A DNA stretch of 37,239 nt from a virus. The notes under the pieces are model-generated. The model had not been told where the DNA came from. It did not search any database and saw only the letters and a list, made by a program, of their open reading frames with translations. This document shows, piece by piece, positions 1 to 7,795 of the stretch. The translations under genes were made by a program, and so were the position numbers. Numbering within the stretch: the first letter of the stretch is position 1; each line of letters opens with the position of its first letter. The stretch spans positions 1 to 37,239 of IMG/VR virus record IMGVR_UViG_3300047678_000426. One strand, 5' to 3'.

Positions 1-1
1 C

Positions 2-163
2 CGATGGACCGAGCACGCAGTATCGAAGGCATGGTGGGACGAGGTATCACGGATCGAGATCGATCACTTCCCCGACCTGGGCGCCGCCGAGGTCGCCGAG
101 ACGAATGCGATCCGGACCGAGCATCCCCGCTACAACGTCGCCGGTCGACGTCAACCGAAGTAG
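2..163 (+). CDS. GIY-YIG nuclease-like protein, C-terminal part only
   Basis: The frame is open from the window edge to TAG at 161-163, giving the last 53 residues of a protein whose start lies outside. It contains AAEVAETNAIRTEHPRYN, which matches the C-terminal half of the GIY-YIG/URI nuclease fold: a Glu in an AE-xx-AI helix, the metal-binding position in this family, followed by a PxYN motif. The GIY and YIG strands and the catalytic Arg are not in the window, so activity cannot be judged. It is followed at once by a strong hairpin terminator and so closes an operon coming from the left. It could be a homing-type or a phage-specific nuclease. Family call fairly sure, role unknown. Confidence 0.65.
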   Translation, partial: RWTEHAVSKAWWDEVSRIEIDHFPDLGAAEVAETNAIRTEHPRYNVAGRRQPK

Positions 164-189
164 GACGTGGTACTCTTCCGTCATTGATC

Positions 190-222
190 GAGGCGTGTGC
201 CCCAACGGGCCACGCCTCTTGT
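190..222 (+). terminator. Intrinsic terminator after the GIY-YIG gene
   Basis: GAGGCGTG (190-197) pairs with CACGCCTC (211-218). An inner GCCC/GGGC pairing (199-202 with 207-210) continues the stem past a single bulged T. TT and a mixed T-rich stretch follow. It lies between a gene stop at 163 and the next start at 244, as expected for the end of the upstream operon. The stem is strong and the U-tract weak, which is usual in GC-rich actinobacterial DNA. Confidence 0.7.
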
Positions 223-243
223 CGTTCCCCAGTGAGGTGCGCA

Positions 244-510
244 ATGGTCGACGGTCCCTACATCCAGAGGACCATCGACCACGATGGCGAGCACCGCGCA
301 CGCATCCGAGCGGGCAACCACGAACCGCTCATGGCCATCACCGAGGGCATCGTCGACAAGCGCGACGTCGAGACCGCACTGCTTCGCTCGCTCGAGGCGC
401 TGCTCACCGACGACCAGGTTGACGAGCTCGCTCGCGCTGAGCTCGTGATCGCCTACCTCGAGCGCCACGAAGCAGCGCCCTGGCACCATCGACTGGAGCC
501 CGCTCGGTGA
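244..510 (+). CDS. Small hypothetical protein (88 aa)
   Basis: The ATG at 244 is preceded by GTGAGGTG, a usable ribosome-binding site, which decides this start over the longer open frame running back to position 4. The product is acidic and looks alpha-helical, with a C-terminal half rich in Leu, Glu and Asp (ALLRSLEALLTDDQVDELAR). I recognise no domain. It stands alone between the terminator and the tRNA gene, upstream of the packaging genes. It ends TGA at 508-510, 22 bases before the tRNA. Coding is supported by good codon use and the RBS; function is not known. Confidence 0.6.
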   Translation: MVDGPYIQRTIDHDGEHRARIRAGNHEPLMAITEGIVDKRDVETALLRSLEALLTDDQVDELARAELVIAYLERHEAAPWHHRLEPAR

Positions 511-532
511 GCATGGCGGCCTCGACGCTCAT

Positions 533-605
533 CGGCTCGTAGCTCAGATGGCAGAGCGCACCCTCGACACGGGTGAGATCGCTGGTTCGATCCCAGCCGA
601 GCCGA
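533..605 (+). tRNA. tRNA-Val (anticodon GAC), unusual C33
   Basis: A full cloverleaf can be drawn. The acceptor CGGCTCG (533-539) pairs perfectly with CGAGCCG (598-604), followed by U8 A9. The D stem is GCTC/GAGC with a G18G19 loop. The anticodon stem CACCC/GGGTG holds loop TCGACAC (564-570). The variable loop is 5 nt. The T stem GCTGG/CCAGC has loop TTCGATC. The discriminator is A605, with no encoded CCA directly after it. Positions 34-36 read GAC, decoding the GTC and GTT valine codons; GTC is heavily used here. Position 33, almost always U, is C in this reading, so the gene may be atypical or decayed. It lies just upstream of the packaging genes. Confidence 0.8.
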
Positions 606-731
606 CACCACCGGGGGAGGGTCAAAACTCGGAGGCCCCCTCCGCGGACTAAGACCCTCGCCGCTGCGTGTGCCCTGCGCGGTTCCCAGCGTCGATTTGG
701 GCGGGGTTCTGTTTTTTCGGAGGGCCGATCG
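606..731 (+). other. Structured spacer, possible packaging (cos) region
   Basis: There is no gene here. A nested hairpin is visible: outer stem GAGGGTC (617-623) with GACCCTC (653-659), and inside it CGGAGG (630-635) with CCTCCG (639-644) around CCC. Further on, a T6 run sits at about 712-717, just before the HNH ribosome-binding site. Phages with an HNH nuclease beside the terminase are often cos phages that cut near here, so this spacer is the best place in the window for cos. That role is inference; the structure could instead be a terminator or tRNA-processing signal. Confidence 0.35.
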
Positions 732-1091
732 ATGCCGACGAGGCACTGCGCCGACTGCCGGCGGCCGATCCAAATGGCCAGCCGCTGCCCGGCCTGCGAA
801 CGCCGACGCAAGCAGCGTCGCAACCGAGACGCCGCCCGGTGCCGAGCTGCAGTCGCAGCGCATCGCGCCGAGCACGGCGACTGGTGCCCCGGGTGGCACC
901 GTCCCGCACACGAGTCGTCTGACCTGACCGCCGAGCACCCCGAAGGAATCGACGCCGGCGACCAGGAGCTCGAGGTGCTCTGCCGGTCGTGCAACGCGCG
1001 GAAGGGCAAGCCCAATGGCAGCACCGCGGAAGGCTCACACCCAGCCACGATCGTCCACCGCCAACCGCGTCTCGCAAAGGGGATCTGGTAG
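732..1091 (+). CDS. HNH endonuclease of the packaging module (119 aa)
   Basis: The ATG at 732 follows CGGAGGGC, a good RBS, and removes an implausible Arg-rich upstream extension. Two zinc-binding pairs are seen, CADC near residue 6 and CPAC near residue 20. A core with WCPGWH, a His in AEHPEG and the typical end motif LCRSCNARKG near residues 90-100 follows. This is the HNH nuclease signature. In many HK97-type phages an HNH protein next to the terminase is needed for cos cleavage and packaging, and its place here fits that. Its last 77 bases overlap the terminase small subunit gene in another frame. Confident on family, good on role. Confidence 0.85.
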   Translation: MPTRHCADCRRPIQMASRCPACERRRKQRRNRDAARCRAAVAAHRAEHGDWCPGWHRPAHESSDLTAEHPEGIDAGDQELEVLCRSCNARKGKPNGSTAEGSHPATIVHRQPRLAKGIW

Positions 1092-1638
1092 CGAGGAGAT
1101 GCTCGTGCCGGCGCCCGCCACCGAGCCGGACCCGGGCATCGTCATCCCGCCTCCCCCCGATGACGTGGCCGGCCGTGACGAAGCGGTCGAGGCGTGGAAC
1201 AACATCTGGCTCGAGCCGCAGGCGGCGCACTTCTCGCCCGCCGACCGGGTCATCCTGAATCGGTACATCATCGCCTACGACCAGTGGCTCGGAGCGATGG
1301 CGGCGATCTCGCTCGAGCCGCTCGTCGACGGATCCCAAGGTCAGCCGGTGTCAAACCCGCTGATGGGTTGGGCGCAGTCGCGTGAAGCCGTGATGGAGCG
1401 ATGCGAACGGCAGCTCGGCATCGGCCTCAAGAACCGCACCGACCTCGGCATCTCCGTCGGCGTCGCGAAGTTGACCGCCCACCAGATCAACGAGATGACT
1501 CGTGGAGGGAAGAGTGGCGGCGAAGAAACCGCCGGCAAAGCGCCCGGCCGCAAAGCCCGCCGCACGAAAGCCGAGATCGCCGCAGCAGAAGCCGGCACCG
1601 ACGAGGCCTCGATCATCGAAGCCTTCGAAGTCGAGTGA
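1015..1638 (+). CDS. terS: Terminase small subunit (P27-like)
   Basis: This 207-residue protein sits between the HNH nuclease and the large terminase, the normal place for the DNA-recognition subunit. The N-terminal 40 residues are polar and probably disordered. The central part (EAWNNIWLEPQ, then a helix-rich run with RYIIAYDQW and CERQLGIGLKNR) resembles P27-type small subunits, in which helices bind the packaging site. The C-terminus is Lys/Arg/Ala-rich (KAPGRKARRTKAEIAAAEAG) and is encoded by bases that also encode the start of the large subunit. ATG 1015 lies inside the HNH gene, suggesting translational coupling. An ATG-like GTG further in cannot be excluded as the start. Confidence 0.75.
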   Translation: MAAPRKAHTQPRSSTANRVSQRGSGSEEMLVPAPATEPDPGIVIPPPPDDVAGRDEAVEAWNNIWLEPQAAHFSPADRVILNRYIIAYDQWLGAMAAISLEPLVDGSQGQPVSNPLMGWAQSREAVMERCERQLGIGLKNRTDLGISVGVAKLTAHQINEMTRGGKSGGEETAGKAPGRKARRTKAEIAAAEAGTDEASIIEAFEVE

Positions 1639-3241
1639 CGTCGGCTGCCCGACATGGCGCGACTACCTCGTCTGGAACAAGCCGAAGGGGATCTCCCGAG
1701 GCCTCGACGTCTGCAAGTGGATCCAGTTCCACTGCGTCCACACCAACGACCGTTGGACCGGGAAGCCGTTCAAGCTCCTGCCGTGGCAGGTCATGGTCAT
1801 CATGGCCCTGTTCACCGTCGGCGACGACGGCTTCCGGGTCATCCGCTGGGCGCTCATCGGGATCGGCAAGAAGAACGGCAAGACCGAGCTCGCCGCCGCC
1901 CTCGCGCTGTACTTCGCGTTCGGCCCGTCCGGGCCCGACGGTGAACCGGAGCCCTCCGCCCTCGTCGTGTGCGCTGCGGGCAACGACGCCCAGGCCGACC
2001 TCGTCTTCGGTGCGGCATCGACGATGGCGAAGCTGTCGCCGACGCTGTCGCAGATCCTCGAGGCGTGGGAAGCCGAGATCACCTGCCCGACCCTCCCCGG
2101 CTCCAAGGTCGTCCGGGTCGCCGCCGCCGCCAAGAAGTCGAGCTCCACCCTCGATGGCCCGAACATCTACGTCGTCATCTGCGACGAGCTCCACTGCTGG
2201 GAAGGCAACGGCGCCCGCATCGTCTGGAACACGCTCACCAACGGTGGCGTCACCCGGCTCCAGCCGCTCATCCTGCAGATCACGACCGCCGGGTTCGACA
2301 AGGAAACGCTCTGCGGCGAGCAGTACGACTACGGCAAGGCCGTCGCCGCCGGCGAAGTCGACGACCCGGCCTACCTCTTCTGGTGGGTCGAACCGCCCGA
2401 GCTCGCCAACCACCGCGACCCCGCCGTGATCGAAGCGGCCAACCCGTCGTTCGGGCTGGTCATGGGCATCAAGTTCTACCTCGACCAGGTCACGAAGAAG
2501 ACCGAGGCGGTGTTCCGCCGGTACTTCCTCAACCAGTGGACCGAGAGCGAGGAAGGCTGGCTCGAGGCGGGGCAGTGGGAGAACCTGTCGATCGGGCCGT
2601 TCGAGCTCGAGCAGGAGTCCACGTGGGTCGGCACCGACGCCGCGACGAAGCACGACTCGACCGCTCACGTCGCAGCGCAGTGGCACGAGTGCGACCCGCT
2701 GTGCCCAGGGTGGAACGAGGCTGACGACGAGCGGCTCGCCGCCGGCGTCCCGTCCAAGAAGCTGCGGCTCACCTCGGCGATCTGGTCGCGACCGTACGAC
2801 CCACGCACACGCCGGCTCGTCGAGAACTACCGGCTCCCGATCGCCGAGATCGAGAACTGGATCCGGGACCTCTGGCAGGACCTCGGCTCCGAGCTCCTCA
2901 TCGCCGCCGGCTACGACCCCGCCCTGTTCGAACGCTCCGCCCAAGCGCTCGAGAACGAAGGCGTCCCGATGCAGGAGGTCCCGCAGTCGGACCTCCGGAT
3001 GGTGCCGGCGTCGCAGTCGCTGTACCAGATGATCAACGAGGGCCTGATCGAGCACGACGGCGACCCGGTCTTCACCCGCCACCTCCGAGCAGCGGTCGCC
3101 GTGCAGGTGCGCGGCGGCAACGGCGGATGGCGGCTCGCCAAGGGCAAGACCAAGAAGCACATGGACGCAGCGATCGCAGCGGCGATCGCCGTCCACCTGG
3201 CCCTCACCGAAGAGGGAGAAGAGGCGGGAAACGTATGGTGA
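1514..3241 (+). CDS. terL: Terminase large subunit (ATPase and nuclease)
   Basis: The motor protein that pumps DNA into the prohead and cuts it. The ATPase part has a Walker A-like GIGKKNGKT near residue 118, and Walker B ending in CDE near residue 223 (VVICDELH). The nuclease part shows conserved Asp in VGTDAATKHDST near residue 373 and in KKHMDAAIAA near residue 550. I chose GTG 1514 because GGAGGG lies 4 bases upstream; a GTG at 1502 is in frame but lacks an RBS. No in-frame start lies between 1514 and the conserved region, so a 125-base overlap with terS looks real. That segment encodes an odd Lys/Pro/Ala-rich tail of about 40 residues ahead of the usual terminase sequence. Confidence 0.92.
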   Translation: MAAKKPPAKRPAAKPAARKPRSPQQKPAPTRPRSSKPSKSSDVGCPTWRDYLVWNKPKGISRGLDVCKWIQFHCVHTNDRWTGKPFKLLPWQVMVIMALFTVGDDGFRVIRWALIGIGKKNGKTELAAALALYFAFGPSGPDGEPEPSALVVCAAGNDAQADLVFGAASTMAKLSPTLSQILEAWEAEITCPTLPGSKVVRVAAAAKKSSSTLDGPNIYVVICDELHCWEGNGARIVWNTLTNGGVTRLQPLILQITTAGFDKETLCGEQYDYGKAVAAGEVDDPAYLFWWVEPPELANHRDPAVIEAANPSFGLVMGIKFYLDQVTKKTEAVFRRYFLNQWTESEEGWLEAGQWENLSIGPFELEQESTWVGTDAATKHDSTAHVAAQWHECDPLCPGWNEADDERLAAGVPSKKLRLTSAIWSRPYDPRTRRLVENYRLPIAEIENWIRDLWQDLGSELLIAAGYDPALFERSAQALENEGVPMQEVPQSDLRMVPASQSLYQMINEGLIEHDGDPVFTRHLRAAVAVQVRGGNGGWRLAKGKTKKHMDAAIAAAIAVHLALTEEGEEAGNVW

Positions 3242-3441
3242 GAGTGACCGTCGCAGCGCTGCTCGACTTCCTAGCGAAGAACACGGTCACGCTCCTCGAG
3301 CTCATCGGGATCGCGTGCATCATTCTCCTCGTCGCACTGGTGGCGGGCCCGGTGTGGATGCTTTGCCCGGCCGGCGTCGCCGCTCTCCTGAAGAGCGCCG
3401 AGCTCGACGCCAAGCGCCGCCCGTCCAGGGGTGACCGGTGA
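3235..3441 (+). CDS. Small single-span membrane protein (68 aa)
   Basis: Starts at ATG 3235, overlapping the end of the large terminase gene, and stops within the GTGA that starts the portal gene. Residues about 20-45 (LLELIGIACIILLVALVAG) form one long hydrophobic segment, and the tail ends in a basic stretch (KRRPSRGDR). Tight coupling to terL and portal argues that it is translated. No family is recognised. Small membrane proteins at this spot occur in other actinophages without a known role. Confidence 0.6.
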   Translation: MVRVTVAALLDFLAKNTVTLLELIGIACIILLVALVAGPVWMLCPAGVAALLKSAELDAKRRPSRGDR

Positions 3442-4700
3442 GCCTCCTCGGCGCGGCGCTCCGTTCGCTCGAGTCGCCCAGTAAGTCGCTCACCGACCCG
3501 TCCGTCGTCGAGTACTTCGGCGGCCAGCAGTCGACCGCCGGCGTCGCCGTCACCGAGCGCAGCGTGTACGGGCTCACGGCCTGGTACCGGGCCGTCGCAA
3601 TGCTCGCCGGCACGATGGCGGCGCTTCCGCTCAAGGTGTACCGCAAGGGCACACGCGAGCTCGTCACCCTCAACAACATCGTCACCGCTCCGAGCAAGCG
3701 ATACACGCCGTTCGAGTTCTGGCAGACCATGTACGCCAACGCCCTCAGTTGGGGCAACGCCTACGCCCGCAAGATTCGCAACGGCGCCGGCGTCGTCGTC
3801 GAGCTCGTCCCCATCCACCCGGCGTTCGTCAACGTCGACGACGTCCCGGTGTCGGACGCCTACCCCGACGGCAAGCGGTACTGGCTCCGGCTGCGCAACA
3901 GCCCGAACGTCCTCGTGCTCTCGAGCTACGAGATGTTGCACCTGCCGTACATGTCCGTCGACGGGCTCACCGGCCTCTCGCCCCTCGCGATCGCGCGCAA
4001 CACCCTCGGCATCGGGATCGCAGCGGAGACCACCGCCGGCAGCCTCTACAAGAACGGCTCCCGCCTGCAGGCCGTCCTCAAGACCGACCAGGAGCTCAAG
4101 AAGGAACAGGCCGAGGACCGACGCACTCGGTTCGTGCAGCGCACCACCGGAGCGAACAACGCCGGCGGCATCGCCGTGCTCGACAAGGGCCTCGAGTACA
4201 AGACGATCGCCCTCAGCCCCGCCGACGCCCAGCTCCTCGAGTCCCGCAAGTTCACCGTCACCGAGATCGCCCGCATGTTCGGGATCCCGCCTCACCTCCT
4301 CGGCGACGTCGAGAAGTCCTCGAGCTGGGGAACCGGCATCGAGCAGCAGATGATCGGGTTCGTCACGTTCACGCTCCTGCCGTGGCTCCGCCTCGTCGAG
4401 CAGCGCCTCACCCTCGACGTCCTCCCCGGCGAGTGGACCCGCGGTGTGTGGTTCGCCGAGTACTCCGTCGACGGGCTTCTCCGAGGCGACTCCGCAGCGC
4501 AGGCGTCGTTCTTCCACCAGGCCATCACCGACGGGTGGATGAGCCGCAACGAGGTCCGGATCATTCGCAACCTCGAGCCGATCGACGGGCTCGAGGAGTA
4601 CCTCGCCCCGTCCAACCTCACCCTCATCAGCGTCGACGGCCAGCTCGTCCCGCTCTCAGCGAAAGGCACCGCAGATGCCGCCGACACCAGTGCTGCTTGA
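3438..4700 (+). CDS. Portal protein (HK97 type)
   Basis: The 420-residue product forms the dodecameric ring at one capsid vertex through which DNA enters and leaves. The family is shown by the N-terminal region LTAWYRAVAMLAGTMAALPL, by NALSWGNAYARKIRN near residue 105, and by FGIPPHLLGDVEKSSSWGTG near residue 285, which matches the HK97 portal core ending in a GIPP-x-LLG motif. The length is normal. It starts at GTG 3438 in a GTGA overlap with the preceding membrane protein and overlaps the protease start by 26 bases. The last 15 residues are Ala/Asp-rich. Confidence 0.93.
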   Translation: MSLLGAALRSLESPSKSLTDPSVVEYFGGQQSTAGVAVTERSVYGLTAWYRAVAMLAGTMAALPLKVYRKGTRELVTLNNIVTAPSKRYTPFEFWQTMYANALSWGNAYARKIRNGAGVVVELVPIHPAFVNVDDVPVSDAYPDGKRYWLRLRNSPNVLVLSSYEMLHLPYMSVDGLTGLSPLAIARNTLGIGIAAETTAGSLYKNGSRLQAVLKTDQELKKEQAEDRRTRFVQRTTGANNAGGIAVLDKGLEYKTIALSPADAQLLESRKFTVTEIARMFGIPPHLLGDVEKSSSWGTGIEQQMIGFVTFTLLPWLRLVEQRLTLDVLPGEWTRGVWFAEYSVDGLLRGDSAAQASFFHQAITDGWMSRNEVRIIRNLEPIDGLEEYLAPSNLTLISVDGQLVPLSAKGTADAADTSAA

Positions 4701-5556
4701 CGCACCCGACACGCGCACCGGGATCGCCCGGCCGATCGACCGGTCCGGGCGACACGTGTTCCGCGGGTCGATCGACACCCGCGCCGTCGAGACGAACGAG
4801 GACGGCTCGATCGGGTTCGTCGGGCACGCCATCGTGTGGAACACCCGCACGTGGATCGGTTCGAAGTCGTGGGGCTTCTGGGAGCAGATCGCCCCCGAGT
4901 CCGTCACGAAGACCCTGCAGGAAGCGGACATCCGTTTCCTGCAGAACCACAACCCGGACCTCCTCCTGGCCCGCAACAAGTCGGGCACCCTCCGGCTCAC
5001 CTCCGACGCCACCGGCCTCGCCGTCGACGCCGACATGGCGCCCGTCACCTACGCCCAGGACCTCGCCGTTCTCCTGGAGCGAGGCGACATCAGCCAGATG
5101 TCGTTCGCGTTCGAGGAGCTCGGCTACAAGTCCGAGCTTCTCGACGACGGCACCCGGCTCTACACCGTCACCGAGATGCGTCTCTTCGACGTCGCCGTCG
5201 TCACCTACCCGGCCTACGAGGAGACCGACGCCGGGCTGCGCTCCCTCGCGTTCGAGCAGCTCTGCCGCGCCGCCGGGATCAGCGGCGCTGACTCCCGCCG
5301 CCTCATGCGCCACTTCGCATCGGGCGAGCCAATCGACCCCGAGATCTTGTCCCACCTCCAGCGCGGCGTCGCGCTCGAGGCGGGCACCCCACCCGAGCCG
5401 CCGGCGGAAGCCGAGCGGTCCGAGAGCGAGCCGGCCACGACCACTCGCTCAGAAGCCAGTCCGCCGGCAGAGACCACGGGCGACAGAAGCAAGTCCAGCG
5501 AACTCCGGCGGCGAACCCTCGCCACCCGGACCAACCTCTTGGAAGGAACCCAGTAA
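4675..5556 (+). CDS. Prohead maturation protease (HK97 family, S78/U35)
   Basis: A capsid maturation protease that would trim the N-terminal scaffold region of the major capsid protein inside the prohead. The herpesvirus-like protease signature is visible: His92 in FLQNHNPDLLLA and Ser143 in ISQMSFAFEELG, followed by DVAVVTYPAYEETDAGLRS, the typical strand and turn after the catalytic core. The C-terminal third (about 225-293) is Glu/Pro/Ser-rich and probably a disordered tail. ATG 4675 lies inside the portal gene. The stop overlaps the ATG of the capsid gene by one base, so the three genes are translationally coupled. Confidence 0.92.
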   Translation: MPPTPVLLDAPDTRTGIARPIDRSGRHVFRGSIDTRAVETNEDGSIGFVGHAIVWNTRTWIGSKSWGFWEQIAPESVTKTLQEADIRFLQNHNPDLLLARNKSGTLRLTSDATGLAVDADMAPVTYAQDLAVLLERGDISQMSFAFEELGYKSELLDDGTRLYTVTEMRLFDVAVVTYPAYEETDAGLRSLAFEQLCRAAGISGADSRRLMRHFASGEPIDPEILSHLQRGVALEAGTPPEPPAEAERSESEPATTTRSEASPPAETTGDRSKSSELRRRTLATRTNLLEGTQ

Positions 5557-6821
5557 TGCCCACTCTGCAGGAACTTCGTGACCAGCGCGCCGTGGCCTAC
5601 ACCACGGCGCAGACCTACAACGAGCGCAGCAACACCGGCGGCGACATGACGCCCGAGGACGAGACCGCCTGGGAGCGGGCCCTCTCCGAGGTCGACATGC
5701 TCGGCGTCGCGATCCGCAACCGCGAGACCCAGGTCGAGCTCGACGCCCGCTTCGCCGCGATCGACGAGACGACCCGTGACAACGGCGGCCCCGCCGGCGG
5801 CGACGGCGGCTCGATCGACGACTACCGAGCGGCGTTCCGCAGCTGGATGCAGCGCGGCATGACCGGCCTCAACGACGAGCAGCGCTCGCTCATCGAGTCG
5901 TCCATGGTCGACCTCACCGGCACCGGCCAGCGCTCCCTCGGCACCAGCCCCGGCTCCGCCGGCGGCTACACCGTGCCCGAGACGTTCTGGGCGAAGGTCA
6001 CCGAGGCGATGAAGTACTTCGGCGGCGCCACCAACGGCGCCGAGGTCATCACCACTGCCGGCGGCAACGACATGCCCTGGGCGACCAACGACGACACGGC
6101 CAACGAGGGCTACTTCGTCGGGGAGAACGTCGAGCTCACCAACGAAGCGGACCTCAGCTTCGGCCAGAAGGTCCTCAGCGCCTACATCCTGGCGTCGGGC
6201 CCGGCGCGCCTGTCGCTCGCCGTCGTCAACGACTCGGCGATCGACCTCGAGTCGCTCGTCGCCCGCAAGATGGGCGAGCGCATGGCACGCCGCGCGAACC
6301 GGGCCCACACCACGGGCACCGGCTCGTCCCAGCCGCAGGGGTACATGACGGCGCTCACCACGGGGAAGACCACCGCCTCGGCGACGGCCATCACCTACGA
6401 CGAGCTCATCGACCTCATCCACTCCGTCGACGGCGCCTACCGGGCCACCGGCCGGTGCCGCTTCAAGCTCCACGACCTGGTGCTCAGCTACGTCCGGAAG
6501 ATCCGTGACGACAGCGGCGGCGCCGGCGTCGGCCGCCCGATCTGGGAGCCGTCGATCCAGGCCGGTGTCCCCGATCAGCTCCTCGGCTACGGGTACGACA
6601 TCAACAACGACCAGGACTCCACGGTGGCCGCCACCAAGAAGACCCTGGCGTTCGGCGACTTCCAGTCCGCCTACGTCGTGCGCAAGGTGAGCGACGGTCA
6701 GATGATGCGCCTCGCCGAGCGGTACGCCGAGTACCTCCAGGTCGGCTTCATCGCCTACGAGCGCATCGACGGCCTCGTGCAGGACGCCAACGCCGCGAAG
6801 GTGCTGCTCCAGCACGCCTGA
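5556..6821 (+). CDS. Major capsid protein (HK97 fold)
   Basis: The 421-residue protein is of typical length for an HK97-like capsid subunit that carries its own scaffold. Residues 1 to about 105 (LRDQRAVAYTTAQTYNERS and following) look helical and charged like a delta domain, then a Gly-rich link. The shell domain begins near GTSPGSAGGYTVPETFWAKV and runs to the end. Family features include GGNDMPWATNDDTANEG, RRANRAHTTGTGSSQPQG and a C-terminal EYLQVGFIAYERIDGLV strand. GGAAGGA before ATG 5556 is a strong RBS. The upstream gene encodes the matching protease. A strong hairpin follows the stop. Confidence 0.93.
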   Translation: MPTLQELRDQRAVAYTTAQTYNERSNTGGDMTPEDETAWERALSEVDMLGVAIRNRETQVELDARFAAIDETTRDNGGPAGGDGGSIDDYRAAFRSWMQRGMTGLNDEQRSLIESSMVDLTGTGQRSLGTSPGSAGGYTVPETFWAKVTEAMKYFGGATNGAEVITTAGGNDMPWATNDDTANEGYFVGENVELTNEADLSFGQKVLSAYILASGPARLSLAVVNDSAIDLESLVARKMGERMARRANRAHTTGTGSSQPQGYMTALTTGKTTASATAITYDELIDLIHSVDGAYRATGRCRFKLHDLVLSYVRKIRDDSGGAGVGRPIWEPSIQAGVPDQLLGYGYDINNDQDSTVAATKKTLAFGDFQSAYVVRKVSDGQMMRLAERYAEYLQVGFIAYERIDGLVQDANAAKVLLQHA

Positions 6822-6844
6822 TCCCACGTGATCACCCGGTGGAT

Positions 6845-6872
6845 CCGGGGGCGGCAGCAACGCCGCCCCCGG
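6845..6872 (+). terminator. Hairpin after the major capsid gene
   Basis: CCGGGGGCGGC (6845-6855) pairs perfectly with GCCGCCCCCGG (6862-6872) around the loop AGCAAC. It starts 23 bases after the capsid stop codon. No U-tract follows, so it may act as a partial terminator or a 3' stabiliser that keeps capsid transcripts more abundant than downstream ones, as is often seen after capsid genes. Confidence 0.6.
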
Positions 6873-6921
6873 GGCCCACCACCTCGACCGCTCCAGCACC
6901 ACCCCTCTCGAAAGGCCCCCC

Positions 6922-7311
6922 ATGCAGAACCGCGATCTCAACAACACCATCGCGTGCATCACCAGCGTCCCGCCGCTGCTCCGCACCGCCACCATCACCC
7001 CGTCCGTCGGCGTCGACCTCGTCGGCTTCGACCGTGCAGCGGTCGTCGTCGTCGTCGGTGCTCTCACCGATGGCACGCACACCGTGTCGATCGAGGAGTC
7101 CGACTCGTCGGGTTCCGGCTTCGCCGCCGTCGCCGCAGCGCAGCTGTCGGGCACGCCCGGCGCCGTCGCTGCGAACACGGTGTACGAGTACGGCTACCTC
7201 GGCACGAAGCGGTACATCCGCGCCGTCGTCACCGTCACAGGCTCCCCGTCGACGGGCGCCAATATCGCCGCCATCGTCGTCAAGGCCGGCGCCAAGACCC
7301 TCCCGGCCTGA
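6922..7311 (+). CDS. Small virion protein, head decoration-like
   Basis: A 129-residue protein directly after the capsid gene, with an RBS (GAAAGG) before ATG 6922. The pattern VGVDLVGFDRAAVVVVVGALTDG, then SIEESDSSGSGFAAV and YLGTKRYIRAVVTVTG, is one I know from small beta-rich proteins found beside capsid genes in many tailed phages. They are usually annotated as hypothetical or head decoration/stabilisation proteins. No enzyme motif is present. The position between capsid and connector genes supports a virion role. The family resemblance is recalled, not searched. Confidence 0.6.
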   Translation: MQNRDLNNTIACITSVPPLLRTATITPSVGVDLVGFDRAAVVVVVGALTDGTHTVSIEESDSSGSGFAAVAAAQLSGTPGAVAANTVYEYGYLGTKRYIRAVVTVTGSPSTGANIAAIVVKAGAKTLPA

Positions 7312-7351
7312 CCCGCCCGACATATCCCACCGACACCAAGGAGGGCCCGCT

Positions 7352-7795
7352 GTGCGAGTCCAGATGCGAACGAAGATCGGCGGCTTCCGCGACGGGCTCG
7401 AGTGGCCCGATCGCGGCGGCTACCTCGAGGTACCCGACCACGAAGGCGAGGACCTGATCCGAGCCGGCTACGCCAAGGAGGCCGTCGATGAAGCACCCCT
7501 CGAAGACGGCGACGAAGACGCCGCCCCGAACGGCGACGGAACGCCCGCCGAGGACGGCAACGCAGTCGCCACCGAGGACGGCAACGAAGACACCGGGGCA
7601 GCATCGGTGACGGCCGACGGTGCCAACGACGAGCTCCTCGCCCATGACGCCGGCACACCGGCGACCGACGGGGCCTCGTCGACGGGCACCGTGGCGGACG
7701 CACCCGCTGCGCCGGCCAAGCGCGCCCCCGTCAAGAAGGCCGCTGCGAAGAAGGCGCCGGCCAAGAAGGCGCCCGCCAAGCGGACGGCGAGCTGA
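7352..7795 (+). CDS. Acidic protein with a Lys/Ala/Pro tail (147 aa)
   Basis: GTG 7352 is chosen because AAGGAGGG lies 6 bases upstream; an ATG at 7364 is a weaker option. Residues 1-45 look folded (KIGGFRDGLEWPDRGGYLEV and an IRAGYAKEA helix). Such short folded heads occur in proteins beside phage capsid genes. Residues 46-115 are Asp/Glu/Gly/Ala-rich and low in complexity. The last 28 residues are a histone H1-like tail (KKAAAKKAPAKKAPAKR). The tail DNA contains a 21-base block repeated at the end of the next gene. Function unknown; possibly a capsid-associated DNA-binding or linker protein. Confidence 0.7.
   Translation: MRVQMRTKIGGFRDGLEWPDRGGYLEVPDHEGEDLIRAGYAKEAVDEAPLEDGDEDAAPNGDGTPAEDGNAVATEDGNEDTGAASVTADGANDELLAHDAGTPATDGASSTGTVADAPAAPAKRAPVKKAAAKKAPAKKAPAKRTAS
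7748..7768 (+). repeat. Direct repeat, left copy, flanking the methyltransferase
   Basis: This 21-base block in the tail of the Lys/Ala protein matches 8308-8328 at 20 of 21 positions (C versus A at base 10). Both copies sit in the same codon phase (AAG AAG GCG start), reading KKAPAKK here and KKATAKK there. It marks the left edge of a possible methyltransferase cassette. Confidence 0.7.

Noticed and set aside
1613-3196. Long minus-strand open frame (527 codons) across the terminase gene
   Set aside because: It is the antisense shadow of terL, with Arg/Val/Leu-rich, repetitive composition and no RBS; the plus strand has clear terminase motifs.
5214-7178. Long minus-strand open frame (654 codons) across protease, capsid and decoration genes
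   Set aside because: A GC-rich shadow frame opposite genes with clear family motifs; composition is unnatural.
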